Of a DNA stretch of 10,956 nt, positions 1 through 6,465 are shown piece after piece. Both the position numbers and the translations under genes were made by a program. Under the pieces are notes generated by a model that saw nothing but the letters and a program-made list of their open reading frames with translations, did no database searches and was not told where the DNA came from. The stretch is from NCBI GenBank assembly GCA_017547125.1, contig JAFYQL010000051.1:1-10956 (forward strand), read 5' to 3'. Source of the DNA: Bacillota bacterium. Lineage in GTDB: Bacteria > Bacillota > Clostridia > Lachnospirales > Anaerotignaceae. Each line of letters begins with the position of its first letter. Position 1 is the first letter of the stretch.

Positions 1-86
1 CCACGGTGGATAATCTTATTCATCATGTTGGTTAATACTTCTTCGCTTTTAACAAGCTGACCTGTAAAACCACAAATTCCGCACAT
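1..86 (-). CDS. asnB: Asparagine synthetase (glutamine-hydrolysing), N-terminal fragment
   Basis: Only the first 28 codons lie in the window; the gene runs off the left edge. The protein begins MCGICGFTG and reaches MMNKIIHRG. This is the start of a class II glutamine amidotransferase domain of the AsnB type. Cys2, exposed after removal of Met1, would be the nucleophile that releases ammonia from glutamine for ATP-dependent conversion of aspartate to asparagine. GlmS and PurF share the Cys2 start, but the second cysteine and the HRG segment near residue 28 fit AsnB better. The ATG (84-86) is preceded by a good Shine-Dalgarno sequence, AGGAAG on the minus strand at 94-99. The gene is divergent from trpS. 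The C-terminal synthetase domain cannot be checked here. Confidence 0.85.
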   Translation of the reverse strand, partial: MCGICGFTGQLVKSEEVLTNMMNKIIHR

Positions 87-165
87 AATTTCACTTCCTG
101 TATAAATAAATGTTTTAATAAGTTGTCAAAATTTATATAGCACATAAAATGCCCATAATAATGAA

Positions 166-194
166 ATATTATCACAGTTTATATTCAAGTGCAA
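166..194 (-). promoter_or_regulatory. Candidate promoter for asnB
   Basis: On the minus strand TTGCAC (189-194) and TAATAT (166-171) are 17 bp apart. An overlapping extended -10 reading, TGTGATAAT, covers 168-176. Initiation near 159 would leave a leader of about 70 nt before the asnB ATG. An alternative is the perfect TTGACA at 124-129 with TTTATA at 101-106. That would start transcription at or inside the Shine-Dalgarno sequence, so I prefer the upstream pair. The call rests on consensus matching only. Confidence 0.35.
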
Positions 195-222
195 TAAACA
201 AGGGCAATTCTTTTTCCATTCC

Positions 223-251
223 TTGACTTTATCCCGCCAAAAGTTTATAGT
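223..251 (+). promoter_or_regulatory. Promoter of trpS
   Basis: TTGACT (223-228) and TATAGT (246-251) are separated by exactly 17 bp, each matching the sigma-A consensus at five of six positions. Transcription would start near 258, giving a leader of about 50 nt that ends in the strong ribosome binding site before the ATG at 310. The leader is too short for a T-box riboswitch, and no T-box core sequence is visible in it. Confidence 0.6.
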
Positions 252-309
252 TATTTATTATGATATGTATTTAAAAATCAGCCTTTTGGCTTATATATCG
301 GAGGAAATT

Positions 310-1398
310 ATGTCAAAAATTATCTTAACAGGCGACAGACCTACTGGTAAGCTTCACGTTGGCCATTATGTAGGTTCTTTAAAAGGAAGAGTAAAACTTC
401 AGAACAGCGGTGCCTTTGATGAAATCTTTATTATGATTGCTGACGCACAGGCACTTACAGACAACGCAGACAACCCTGAAAAAGTAAGACAGAACATCAT
501 CGAAGTTGCTCTCGATTACCTTGCATGCGGTCTTGACCCTGCAAAGTCAACACTCTTTATTCAGTCACAGGTTCCAGAGCTTACAGAGCTTGCATTCTAC
601 TACATGAACCTTGTTACAGTATCAAGACTTCAGAGAAACCCTACAGTAAAGAGCGAAATTCAGATGAGAAACTTTGAAGCATCAATCCCTGTTGGTTTCT
701 TCACATACCCAATCAGCCAGGCATCAGACATCACAGCCTTCAAGGCAACAACTGTACCTGTAGGTGAAGACCAGCTTCCAATGCTTGAACAGACAAAGGA
801 AATCGTTCGTCGTTTCAACTCAATCTACGGCGACACACTTATCGAGCCTGAAATTCTTCTTCCTGACAACAAGGCTTGTCTCAGACTTCCTGGTATCGAC
901 GGCAAAGCAAAGATGAGCAAATCTCTTGGCAACTGCATCTACCTTTCAGAAGACCCTGAAGAAATGAGAAAGAAAATCATGAGCATGTATACAGACCCTA
1001 ACCACCTTAAGGTTTCAGATCCAGGTCAGGTTGAAGGCAATACAGTATTCACATACCTTGATGCTTTCTGCACAGATGAACATTTCCAGAAATACCTTCC
1101 TGAATATGCAAACCTTGATGAACTTAAGGCTCACTACACAAGAGGCGGTCTTGGTGACGTAAAGGTTAAGAAATTCCTTAACAGCGTTCTTCAGGAAGAA
1201 CTTGAACCAATCAGAGCAAGAAGAAAAGAATACGAAAAAGATATCGCTTATGTATATCAGATTCTTAAAGAAGGCAGCGAAAAAGCGAGAGCAAAAGCTG
1301 CACAGACACTTGATGAAGTTAAAGCCGCTATGAAGATCAACTACTTCGACGATATGGAACTTATCAATGCTCAGATTGAAAAATACTCAGACAAATAA
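310..1398 (+). CDS. trpS: Tryptophanyl-tRNA synthetase
   Basis: This 362-residue class I aminoacyl-tRNA synthetase charges tRNA-Trp with tryptophan using ATP, in the cytoplasm. The Rossmann-fold signature of the HIGH type is HVGH at residues 16-19, after ILTGDRPTGKL. The second signature, KMSKS, is at 201-205, and the conserved GEDQ stretch is at 152-155. Sequence and length fit the longer TrpRS subtype of streptococci and many Clostridia rather than the roughly 330-residue Bacillus type. The frame is open back to a TTG at 223, but that codon lies in the promoter -35. The ATG at 310 is preceded by GGAGGAAATT, so it is chosen as the start. The gene is alone on this strand, and its stop codon abuts the structured element at 1400-1592, whose inner hairpin should terminate it. 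There is no sign of T-box control by tryptophan. Confidence 0.96.
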   Translation: MSKIILTGDRPTGKLHVGHYVGSLKGRVKLQNSGAFDEIFIMIADAQALTDNADNPEKVRQNIIEVALDYLACGLDPAKSTLFIQSQVPELTELAFYYMNLVTVSRLQRNPTVKSEIQMRNFEASIPVGFFTYPISQASDITAFKATTVPVGEDQLPMLEQTKEIVRRFNSIYGDTLIEPEILLPDNKACLRLPGIDGKAKMSKSLGNCIYLSEDPEEMRKKIMSMYTDPNHLKVSDPGQVEGNTVFTYLDAFCTDEHFQKYLPEYANLDELKAHYTRGGLGDVKVKKFLNSVLQEELEPIRARRKEYEKDIAYVYQILKEGSEKARAKAAQTLDEVKAAMKINYFDDMELINAQIEKYSDK

Positions 1399-1399
1399 T

Positions 1400-1592
1400 A
1401 AAAAAGGTGCTTGTTTTAGAGCGGCGACATAAGAAAACACAAAAAAAAACCTTGATTTTTCAAGGTTTTTTATTTTTGAATTATACGGGTTTGTTTTCTT
1501 ATGTCATAAAGCCGCTCACGGATTTCCTTAAGAATACTGAATAAACAAATTATAATGTATTCTTAAGTCAGCTCCGTTTAAGCACCTTTTTT
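1400..1592. repeat. Nested inverted-repeat element that folds as a three-way junction
   Basis: Nearly every base between two convergent genes belongs to nested inverted repeats. The outer stem is a perfect 13 bp: AAAAAAGGTGCTT at 1400-1412 pairs with 1580-1592. Arm A starts with 7 bp (GAGCGGC, 1419-1425, with 1511-1517). After a 5-nt bulge (1506-1510) follow 14 bp (1426-1439 with 1492-1505), and the arm is capped by a terminator hairpin at 1444-1471. Arm B abuts arm A with no gap: 5 bp (ACGGA, 1518-1522, with 1573-1577), an internal loop, then 11 bp (CTTAAGAATAC, 1527-1537, with 1557-1567) and a 19-nt loop. TAAT flanks both ends (1396-1399 and 1593-1596). It could be a MITE-like insertion with terminal inverted repeats, a structured non-coding RNA, or an elaborate bidirectional terminator. 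The pairing is seen directly; the identity is not established. Confidence 0.75.
1444..1477 (+). terminator. Bidirectional intrinsic terminator between trpS and the SDR gene
   Basis: AAAAAACCTTG (1444-1454) pairs perfectly with 1461-1471 around a 6-nt loop, and T-runs follow at 1466-1471 and 1473-1477. On the minus strand the same hairpin is followed by nine T residues (the A-run at 1441-1449). It can therefore end transcription of trpS and of the convergent SDR gene. It sits at the tip of arm A of the larger inverted-repeat element. Confidence 0.85.
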
Positions 1593-2245
1593 TAATCTTT
1601 CCATATAAAGTTATAGTTTATTGACTCTCCGCCATCAACCATAATATTCTGACCTGTGCAGAATGTATTTACAGCTGTAAGGAAATATGCCCACTGTGCT
1701 ATTTCTTCCGGTGTTGCCCATTTTTTAAGCGGTGTTTCATCCATAATCTGCTGCCAAAGCTCAGGATCATTGATTACGCACTCATTAAGTTCTGTAAGCA
1801 CTCCGCCCGGATCAAGGCTATTGCATGTGGCACCAAACTTTGCAACTCGCATAGCAACGTTTTTTGTATATGCCATCACTCCGCCTTTGCTTGCACAATA
1901 TTCCGGAAACTCTGCGCCTGTGTGTCCACTTGCAGAGCCAATGTTGAGTATTGACTTTATTTTTTCCTGAACACCATATTTTTCTGTAATATGAATCAAC
2001 GCTTTAAGGTTGATGTTTATATCATCCTCGTTCTGTGTTCCCGCATTGTTCACAAGTATTTCAACATCCTTTATATCAGGAAGATGGTCATAATCTCTTA
2101 TATCACAAACATAATGAGTATATCCCTGATGCTCAATAGCCGATTCATTTCTGTCTATACCTGTCACTTCGTGATTTTCCTTCAAAAACATCTCTGCAAT
2201 AGCCTTTCCTATACCCTGAGATGTTCCTGTAATAAGAACCTTCAT
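1592..2245 (-). CDS. Short-chain dehydrogenase/reductase (SDR), compact form
   Basis: This 217-residue cytosolic NAD(P)-dependent oxidoreductase is of the classical SDR type. The cofactor motif TGTSQGIG is at 6-13, and Asp31 after the second beta strand suggests NAD(H) rather than NADP(H). NNAG is at 66-69, the catalytic Asn is probably Asn79, Ser104 lies in NIGSASG, and the YxxxK pair is Tyr116/Lys120. DPGG (145-148) and the C-terminal GQNIMVDGG are typical of the family. It is about 30 residues shorter than FabG-like enzymes, mostly between NNAG and the catalytic Ser, yet no catalytic residue is lost. The start ATG lies 1 nt after the stop of the transporter gene, with the binding site GGGAGAAG inside that gene, so the two are translationally linked. 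The stop codon falls at the edge of the three-way-junction element. The substrate is unknown. Confidence 0.88.
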   Translation of the reverse strand: MKVLITGTSQGIGKAIAEMFLKENHEVTGIDRNESAIEHQGYTHYVCDIRDYDHLPDIKDVEILVNNAGTQNEDDININLKALIHITEKYGVQEKIKSILNIGSASGHTGAEFPEYCASKGGVMAYTKNVAMRVAKFGATCNSLDPGGVLTELNECVINDPELWQQIMDETPLKKWATPEEIAQWAYFLTAVNTFCTGQNIMVDGGESINYNFIWKD

Positions 2246-2246
2246 A

Positions 2247-2993
2247 TCACACTTCTCCCTTTCCTACAAATTCAAGATATTCCTTGCCCACAGAATGCTC
2301 TCTCCATCTTGTAACTATTCTGTAGCCTATAGGTGAAAAAATAATTTCCATAATAAGCTCTGCCACAGCCCCTGTTAATGCACAAGTTGCGCACTGAAGA
2401 ACCGTCCAATGAAATCCGTCCCAGAAAATAGGTGCAAAGCCAACAAAAACAATCACCGAGAATATAAAGTTGTCGCAAAACTGACCCACAAATGTTGATA
2501 TATATGTCTGTGTGCAGTAAACAAGCTTTTCATCAGGATGATTTTCCATAGACTTTCCTATCATCCAGTTCAATACATTGTTGATACCGGCAGAAGAAAG
2601 AAATGCTATTGTACTGCCAAGAAGTATAAACCAGGTTCCCCCGAAAATATTGTTGAAGGCAGTATAGTCATTGGCATTTGACGGAATTGCACTGGCCACA
2701 AAAAATATAAGGCAGGTAAGAAGGTTTATGGATGCCGCAAGCAATGAAATCTTGTTTGACGCCTTTGGTCCGAAGTGCTTTGTGATAATGTCCATGCACA
2801 TAAATGATAGCCACGAAATAAGAATACCGCCGTCAAGTGCTATCCAGTCAAGCTGAAGAAGTGTTTTGTTTGCAAGAAGGTTCATGCATACAACACTCAC
2901 TACAAACAGTGTAACTGCCGTAGCCGGAATAGACCTTAACAATAATTCAGTTTCTTCCCATTCATATACAATCCATTTTTTAATACTATTCAT
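2247..2993 (-). CDS. VUT family (YhhQ-like) queuosine precursor transporter
   Basis: This 248-residue integral membrane protein has about six hydrophobic segments, roughly at residues 22-42, 50-70, 82-103, 118-140, 163-188 and 195-220. The N-terminus (NEW-like YEWEETELLLRSIPA), VCMNLLANK, the LDGG start of the second segment, the acidic and glycine-rich turn MDIITKHFGPKASNK, and GQFCDNFIFSV resemble the VUT/DUF165 family. Characterised members such as YhhQ import precursors of the tRNA modification queuosine. The substrate here is assigned by family only. The binding site AAAGGA on the minus strand is 11 nt before the ATG, and an extended -10 promoter lies about 45 nt upstream. The downstream SDR gene follows after 1 nt. 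No preQ1 riboswitch could be recognised in the leader. Confidence 0.75.
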   Translation of the reverse strand: MNSIKKWIVYEWEETELLLRSIPATAVTLFVVSVVCMNLLANKTLLQLDWIALDGGILISWLSFMCMDIITKHFGPKASNKISLLAASINLLTCLIFFVASAIPSNANDYTAFNNIFGGTWFILLGSTIAFLSSAGINNVLNWMIGKSMENHPDEKLVYCTQTYISTFVGQFCDNFIFSVIVFVGFAPIFWDGFHWTVLQCATCALTGAVAELIMEIIFSPIGYRIVTRWREHSVGKEYLEFVGKGEV

Positions 2994-3038
2994 TACAACT
3001 AAGTCCTTTATATAAACAAATTAAAAATCGCTGATTGA

Positions 3039-3047
3039 ATTATAACA
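3039..3047 (-). promoter_or_regulatory. Extended -10 promoter for the VUT-SDR pair
   Basis: TGTTATAAT on the minus strand is a perfect extended -10 element (TG, one base, TATAAT). No convincing -35 is seen 17 bp upstream, which extended -10 promoters can tolerate. The start site would be near 3032, giving a leader of about 40 nt to the ATG at 2993. A second TATAAT on the same strand (3058-3063) has no partner at the right spacing. Confidence 0.5.
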
Positions 3048-3096
3048 CACAGTAAAAATTATACCCATATATTTTTACACCTTTTGTTCAATTCTT

Positions 3097-3606
3097 TCAA
3101 CTATTTTTTATCTGACTATAAATACTTGTTCTTTTGATTGATGAAATGAAAACAACTGCCATAACCACAGATGTAAGTGTCTGCACCACATCTGAGAAGC
3201 ATGATATACCCGCAAATGCCATACCAAAAACTAAAATGTTGACTGCTGTATAAAGCACAACCTGAACAACTCCGCCTGCAAGCATACCGGCTATATGTCC
3301 GTTTTTGTTTTCCTTAAGTGCCACTTCTGTGATAGTTCCCATTGTATATGCCATAATTGTTTTGATAATGAATGTAGGAACAACCCACACCGCATATCCG
3401 CCGATAAGGTCTGCAAGGGCAGCACCCAAGCCACCTGCCATACATGCTTTTTTTCTTCCAAGCAAAAATACACCCAGGAATATAAAACTGTCACCAAGAT
3501 GAACGTATCCGTTTGCCACAGGTATTTTAAATGCATAAGTAAAGATAAAAGTAAGTGCCGCTACAAGGGCACACATTGCTACATCTTTCGCTGTCATATT
3601 TTTCAT
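3097..3606 (-). CDS. ECF transporter S component (substrate-binding membrane subunit)
   Basis: This 169-residue membrane protein has five to six hydrophobic segments. It shows the pattern of the ECF S-component family that includes riboflavin-transporter-like members (PF07155): NGYVHLGDSFIFLGVFLLG at 32-50, then GGLGAALADLIGGY at 58-71 and VVPTFIIKTIMAY to residue 87. Such subunits bind a vitamin or metal chelate and dock on a shared EcfT/EcfA1/EcfA2 energising module, not present in this window. The substrate cannot be read from the sequence. The frame is open upstream to 3648, but the ATG at 3604-3606 is preceded by GGTGG at a suitable distance, so it is preferred. The ATG at 3616-3618 is the alternative. 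The gene is separated from the hydrogenase block by the terminator at 3724-3749, and about 100 nt of AT-rich sequence without a terminator separates it from the VUT gene. Confidence 0.85.
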   Translation of the reverse strand: MKNMTAKDVAMCALVAALTFIFTYAFKIPVANGYVHLGDSFIFLGVFLLGRKKACMAGGLGAALADLIGGYAVWVVPTFIIKTIMAYTMGTITEVALKENKNGHIAGMLAGGVVQVVLYTAVNILVFGMAFAGISCFSDVVQTLTSVVMAVVFISSIKRTSIYSQIKNS

Positions 3607-3690
3607 AATATCCACCATCTTTCTTTTTTTATATAAAAACAATACCACTGAATATTTATGATATAAAGCACAACAAAAGATTTTTTATAT

Positions 3691-3706
3691 ATTGTATGGG
3701 TACAAT
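3691..3706. repeat. Short inverted repeat upstream of the ECF S-component gene
   Basis: ATTGTA (3691-3696) and TACAAT (3701-3706) form a 6-bp inverted repeat around 4 nt. It lies 85 nt upstream of the preferred ECF start and just downstream of a TATAAT on the minus strand (3709-3714). It could be an operator over the start site, but the promoter has no clear -35 and the repeat is short enough to occur by chance. Confidence 0.3.
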
Positions 3707-3723
3707 TCATTATAGAAATAATA

Positions 3724-3749
3724 AAACCGGAGCATTTTTGCTCCGGTTT
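3724..3749 (-). terminator. Intrinsic terminator of the hydrogenase operon
   Basis: A perfect 10-bp GC-containing stem (AAACCGGAGC at 3724-3733 with 3740-3749) closes a 6-nt loop. On the minus strand it is followed by TTTTATTATTT. It lies 14 nt after the stop codon of the group B hydrogenase gene and ends the seven-gene minus-strand run. Confidence 0.9.
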
Positions 3750-3763
3750 ACATATTAATCATC

Positions 3764-5251
3764 TTATTTCTTCTGTTTTTTAAGCACTTCGTAATCTCTT
3801 TCAAGATGAAGTTCTTCCATATCGAAAATTCTTGTTGCGTCTACGCTACTCTTTTCTTTTGAAAGTGCACCGTATTTGTCAACCTGGCTAACATCCTTTG
3901 GTCCGTGTGAAAGTGATGCTGCACCGCCGATACAACCGCACTTGCAGGCCATACCTTCAATAAGGTTTGCTTTAAGACGACCAAATGATGCAACCTTGAG
4001 TGCCTTAACACATTCATCAAGGCCATCACACTTAAGTGGTTCAAACGGAATATCAATACCCTGTTCTTCAATAACTGCCTGAACAGCTGCTGTTACACCG
4101 CCGCTTCTTGCAAAGAGTCTGCCGTAGTATGAAGCATTGTCAAGTAATGTTTCTTCACACTTTGTAAGATCAATGTCCATTGCACCGAAGATAGCATTAA
4201 GTTCTTCAAATGTAATAACATAATCAACCTGACCCTTAAGGTCTTTTTCATTGATTTCCATTTTCTTTGCTGTACATGGACCGATGAATACAATTCTTGC
4301 ATCCTTATCTGTGCTTCTGATAAGTTTTGCAATGGCAATCATAGGTGATACAGTGCCTGAAACGTGGCTCATAAGTTCAGGATAGTTAACTTCAACATAC
4401 TTAACAAATGCAGGACAACATGATGTTGTCATCCACTGTCTCTGTTCAATTGTTTCGCTGAATTCTTTTGCTTCGTGGCAAGCCACAATATCTGCACCAA
4501 GAGCAGCCTCTATTACATCCTGGAAACCAATCTGTTTGATGCCTGTGATAACCTGTTCAATTTTAGCTTCTGTAAACTGGCTTGAAATTGCAGGTGCAAC
4601 TATGGCATAAACTTTATATTTTGTATTGTTTTCTGATTCTTTGATAAGCTTTAATACATCAAGAACAAATGATTTGTCTACAATAGCACCGAATGGGCAG
4701 TTGTATACGCAAGATCCACATGAAACGCATTTTTCGTCATCAATGTAAACCTTTCTGTCTTCGCCAACAAAAAGTGCATTTGCGTGGCATGAACCAAGGC
4801 AAGGTCTCTTAACGTTGCTGATAGCACCGAAAGGACATACATCGTGGCACTTACCACATTCGATACAAAGATTCTGATTGATAAATGCTCTGTGGTCTGC
4901 AATAGTTATGGCATCTCTTGGGCACACTTCCTGACATTTGTGTGCAAGACAGCCTCTGCAGGCTTCTGTTACAACATATCTGTAAACAGGGCATTCGTCA
5001 CAGGCAGCACGGATAATTTTGATTACGTTTTCGCCTTTTTTGATTGACTTAACACCAATCTTAACTCGTTCTGATACAATGTGTCTTTCTTTGTAAACAC
5101 AGCATCTTATAAGTCTGTTAGGGTCAACAAGTTCTTCAGAAATTTTATTGATTGTTTTGGCATTTAAAGCTTCGCCATCTAAAAATCTTTTAGCTATCTG
5201 CTTGTTAACCTGATACTTTATATACTGAACATTACTTTCAAATTTTCTCAT
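3764..5251 (-). CDS. hfsD: Group B [FeFe]-hydrogenase with N-terminal ferredoxin clusters (HfsD-like)
   Basis: This 495-residue cytosolic iron-only hydrogenase reversibly reduces protons to H2 at an H-cluster. The N-terminal half carries cysteines for [4Fe-4S] clusters: C98-x2-C101-x4-C106-x3-C110, C129-x2-C132-x2-C135-x3-C139 and C175-x2-C178-x2-C181-x3-C185. Further cysteines are at 50, 51, 84, 87, 151 and 155. The catalytic domain has TSCCPAF (276-282), GPCTAKK (324-330) and GMACKCGCIGG (433-443). The H-cluster ligands are thus C279, C326, C436 and C440, and C278 is the likely proton-relay cysteine. The GPC and AF variants and the N-terminal cysteine pattern indicate group B (B1/B3) rather than classical group A. 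The ATG at 5251 follows AGGAG by 6 nt; a TTG two codons upstream is unlikely. C438 inside the third motif is an extra cysteine. A 14-bp palindrome sits just upstream. The symbol is by analogy with the four-gene hfs operon of Thermoanaerobacterium. Confidence 0.92.
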   Translation of the reverse strand: MRKFESNVQYIKYQVNKQIAKRFLDGEALNAKTINKISEELVDPNRLIRCCVYKERHIVSERVKIGVKSIKKGENVIKIIRAACDECPVYRYVVTEACRGCLAHKCQEVCPRDAITIADHRAFINQNLCIECGKCHDVCPFGAISNVKRPCLGSCHANALFVGEDRKVYIDDEKCVSCGSCVYNCPFGAIVDKSFVLDVLKLIKESENNTKYKVYAIVAPAISSQFTEAKIEQVITGIKQIGFQDVIEAALGADIVACHEAKEFSETIEQRQWMTTSCCPAFVKYVEVNYPELMSHVSGTVSPMIAIAKLIRSTDKDARIVFIGPCTAKKMEINEKDLKGQVDYVITFEELNAIFGAMDIDLTKCEETLLDNASYYGRLFARSGGVTAAVQAVIEEQGIDIPFEPLKCDGLDECVKALKVASFGRLKANLIEGMACKCGCIGGAASLSHGPKDVSQVDKYGALSKEKSSVDATRIFDMEELHLERDYEVLKKQKK

Positions 5252-5265
5252 ACGCAACTCCTACC

Positions 5266-5279
5266 AACTAAATTTAGTT
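5266..5279. promoter_or_regulatory. Perfect 14-bp palindrome before the group B hydrogenase gene
   Basis: AACTAAATTTAGTT is a perfect palindrome. It fills much of the 40-nt gap between the phosphatase gene and the hydrogenase gene, immediately upstream of the Shine-Dalgarno sequence (5258-5262). It may be an operator for a dimeric regulator or a weak RNA hairpin affecting translation. No -10/-35 pair is clear next to it. Confidence 0.45.
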
Positions 5280-5291
5280 TGAATTTACATA

Positions 5292-6464
5292 TTAAATATA
5301 CATCAACTTTACTTCTTTTCCAAGTTTTTCCGTAATATTTGCCAATTCTTTTATCTGGTTCATCTTAAAAATTATGCCCATAGGATAATCTGATTCCTGA
5401 TGCACAGGGTTTACCGCCTGTCCAACCCAGATATTAAGCTTGTCGCATCTTTCAATAAGAAGACGGGCAAGCATAGCCGCAGCATTATTTGCCTTAAGCG
5501 CTTCCATAGCAAGTTTACGGTTAAACTCAGGATTCATATAGTTTCTGATTATATTTATTGTTTTGTTTATTGTTATAACGCCTTCCGTAACAAGTTCTAT
5601 ACCTTCAATTTTGCCTACCGGAGGTATTTCGCTTGTCATTGTTGAAAGGTCGATTTCCATTTCTTTTCCAAGTTTTTTTGATACTATGCTTGCAGTTGTG
5701 CCGCCGCACACAACCATTTTGCCTTCCTGTGCAAGTATCTTTTCGATTATGTCTTCGTCCTTGTCGGGATTAAGAGGCGGACCTGTAAAAAGGTTTATTG
5801 TTTCAAGCTCTCTCAGTTTAACAGCAAGAACCGTTGTGTCGTCTCCCGGCTCATTTTCATACAACTTCTGGCACTCATTAAGCACTGTATTGGTTACAGA
5901 AAGAGTAGCTGTATCTCCTGTTGAAAGGGGTTTAAGAAATTCATTTACATTTTTCCATCTCCAGCCAAGTGCAAGCGACCTGCCTACACCTGCATGAACA
6001 ACACCATCGCTAACCACAACAAGAAGGCTTTTTTCATCAAGCACAAACTTGCTTTCAAATATAACCTTGTCGTGAATAGTTCTTTTTATCTTTTCAACAG
6101 AAACCTCTTCGCCGTCACGAAGAAGAAATATTGACGGATTATCAAACTCAGCCACATAAACCTCGCCGGAATGAAACGCCTTTATGATAGTGAAAGTTGA
6201 ATAGGCAAGATGTCTTTCGTTACACACAGGCAAAGTATCTGCAATGGTATCCAATGTTTCTTCAAGAGATGCTCCCTCGCGAAGCATTGTTACTGCAATT
6301 TTGCTTGTCATCGTTGCAAGTATGTTTGCCTTAACACCGCTGCCCATACCGTCTGCAAGCACCATAATTTTTCCGTCAGGCACTGCCGCAACTTCCACAT
6401 GGTCACCGCAAAGTTCTTCGCCGTGCTTATTAAGGCTGTTGTAAAATGTATCAACAAAATACAT
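5292..6464 (-). CDS. SpoIIE/PP2C-family protein phosphatase with extra C-terminal domain (HfsC-like)
   Basis: This 390-residue predicted Mn2+/Mg2+-dependent Ser/Thr phosphatase is soluble, with no membrane segment. The PP2C fold covers about residues 12-218. Metal-site acidic residues are Asp21 (CGDHVEV), Asp38 (LADGMGSG, 36-42), Asp153 (VSDG) and Asp208/209 (GDDTT). Residues about 222-390 form a second region with GPPLNPDKD, VVCGGTTAS (251-259) and LVTEGVITI (291-299). I do not recognise it as a named domain. The start is the ATG at 6464, 1 nt after the stop of the PAS hydrogenase gene and preceded by GAGGAG; the frame is open further upstream inside that gene but without support. This tight spacing suggests phosphatase and sensor hydrogenase are made together. 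SpoIIE relatives usually dephosphorylate anti-sigma-factor antagonists; no such partner is in the window. It matches the third position of the hfs operon. Confidence 0.88.
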   Translation of the reverse strand: MYFVDTFYNSLNKHGEELCGDHVEVAAVPDGKIMVLADGMGSGVKANILATMTSKIAVTMLREGASLEETLDTIADTLPVCNERHLAYSTFTIIKAFHSGEVYVAEFDNPSIFLLRDGEEVSVEKIKRTIHDKVIFESKFVLDEKSLLVVVSDGVVHAGVGRSLALGWRWKNVNEFLKPLSTGDTATLSVTNTVLNECQKLYENEPGDDTTVLAVKLRELETINLFTGPPLNPDKDEDIIEKILAQEGKMVVCGGTTASIVSKKLGKEMEIDLSTMTSEIPPVGKIEGIELVTEGVITINKTINIIRNYMNPEFNRKLAMEALKANNAAAMLARLLIERCDKLNIWVGQAVNPVHQESDYPMGIIFKMNQIKELANITEKLGKEVKLMYI

Positions 6465-6465
6465 A

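Noticed and set aside
101..129. TTGACA with TTTATA as the asnB promoter
   Set aside because: Initiation would fall at or within the Shine-Dalgarno sequence at 94-99, leaving no usable leader; kept only as an alternative.
223..309. Upstream extension of the trpS frame from a TTG at 223
   Set aside because: The TTG is the -35 of a good promoter, the added residues do not resemble TrpRS, and the ATG at 310 has a strong ribosome binding site.
87..309. T-box riboswitch before trpS
   Set aside because: No T-box core sequence and no terminator/antiterminator pair could be seen, and the predicted leader is only about 50 nt.
2994..3096. preQ1 riboswitch before the queuosine-precursor transporter gene
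   Set aside because: The leader is AT-rich without a recognisable preQ1 hairpin and A-rich tail; only an extended -10 and a ribosome binding site are supported.
5563..5997. Plus-strand open frame of 144 codons
   Set aside because: It is antisense to the phosphatase gene, has no family resemblance and no ribosome binding site; it reflects codon bias of the real gene.
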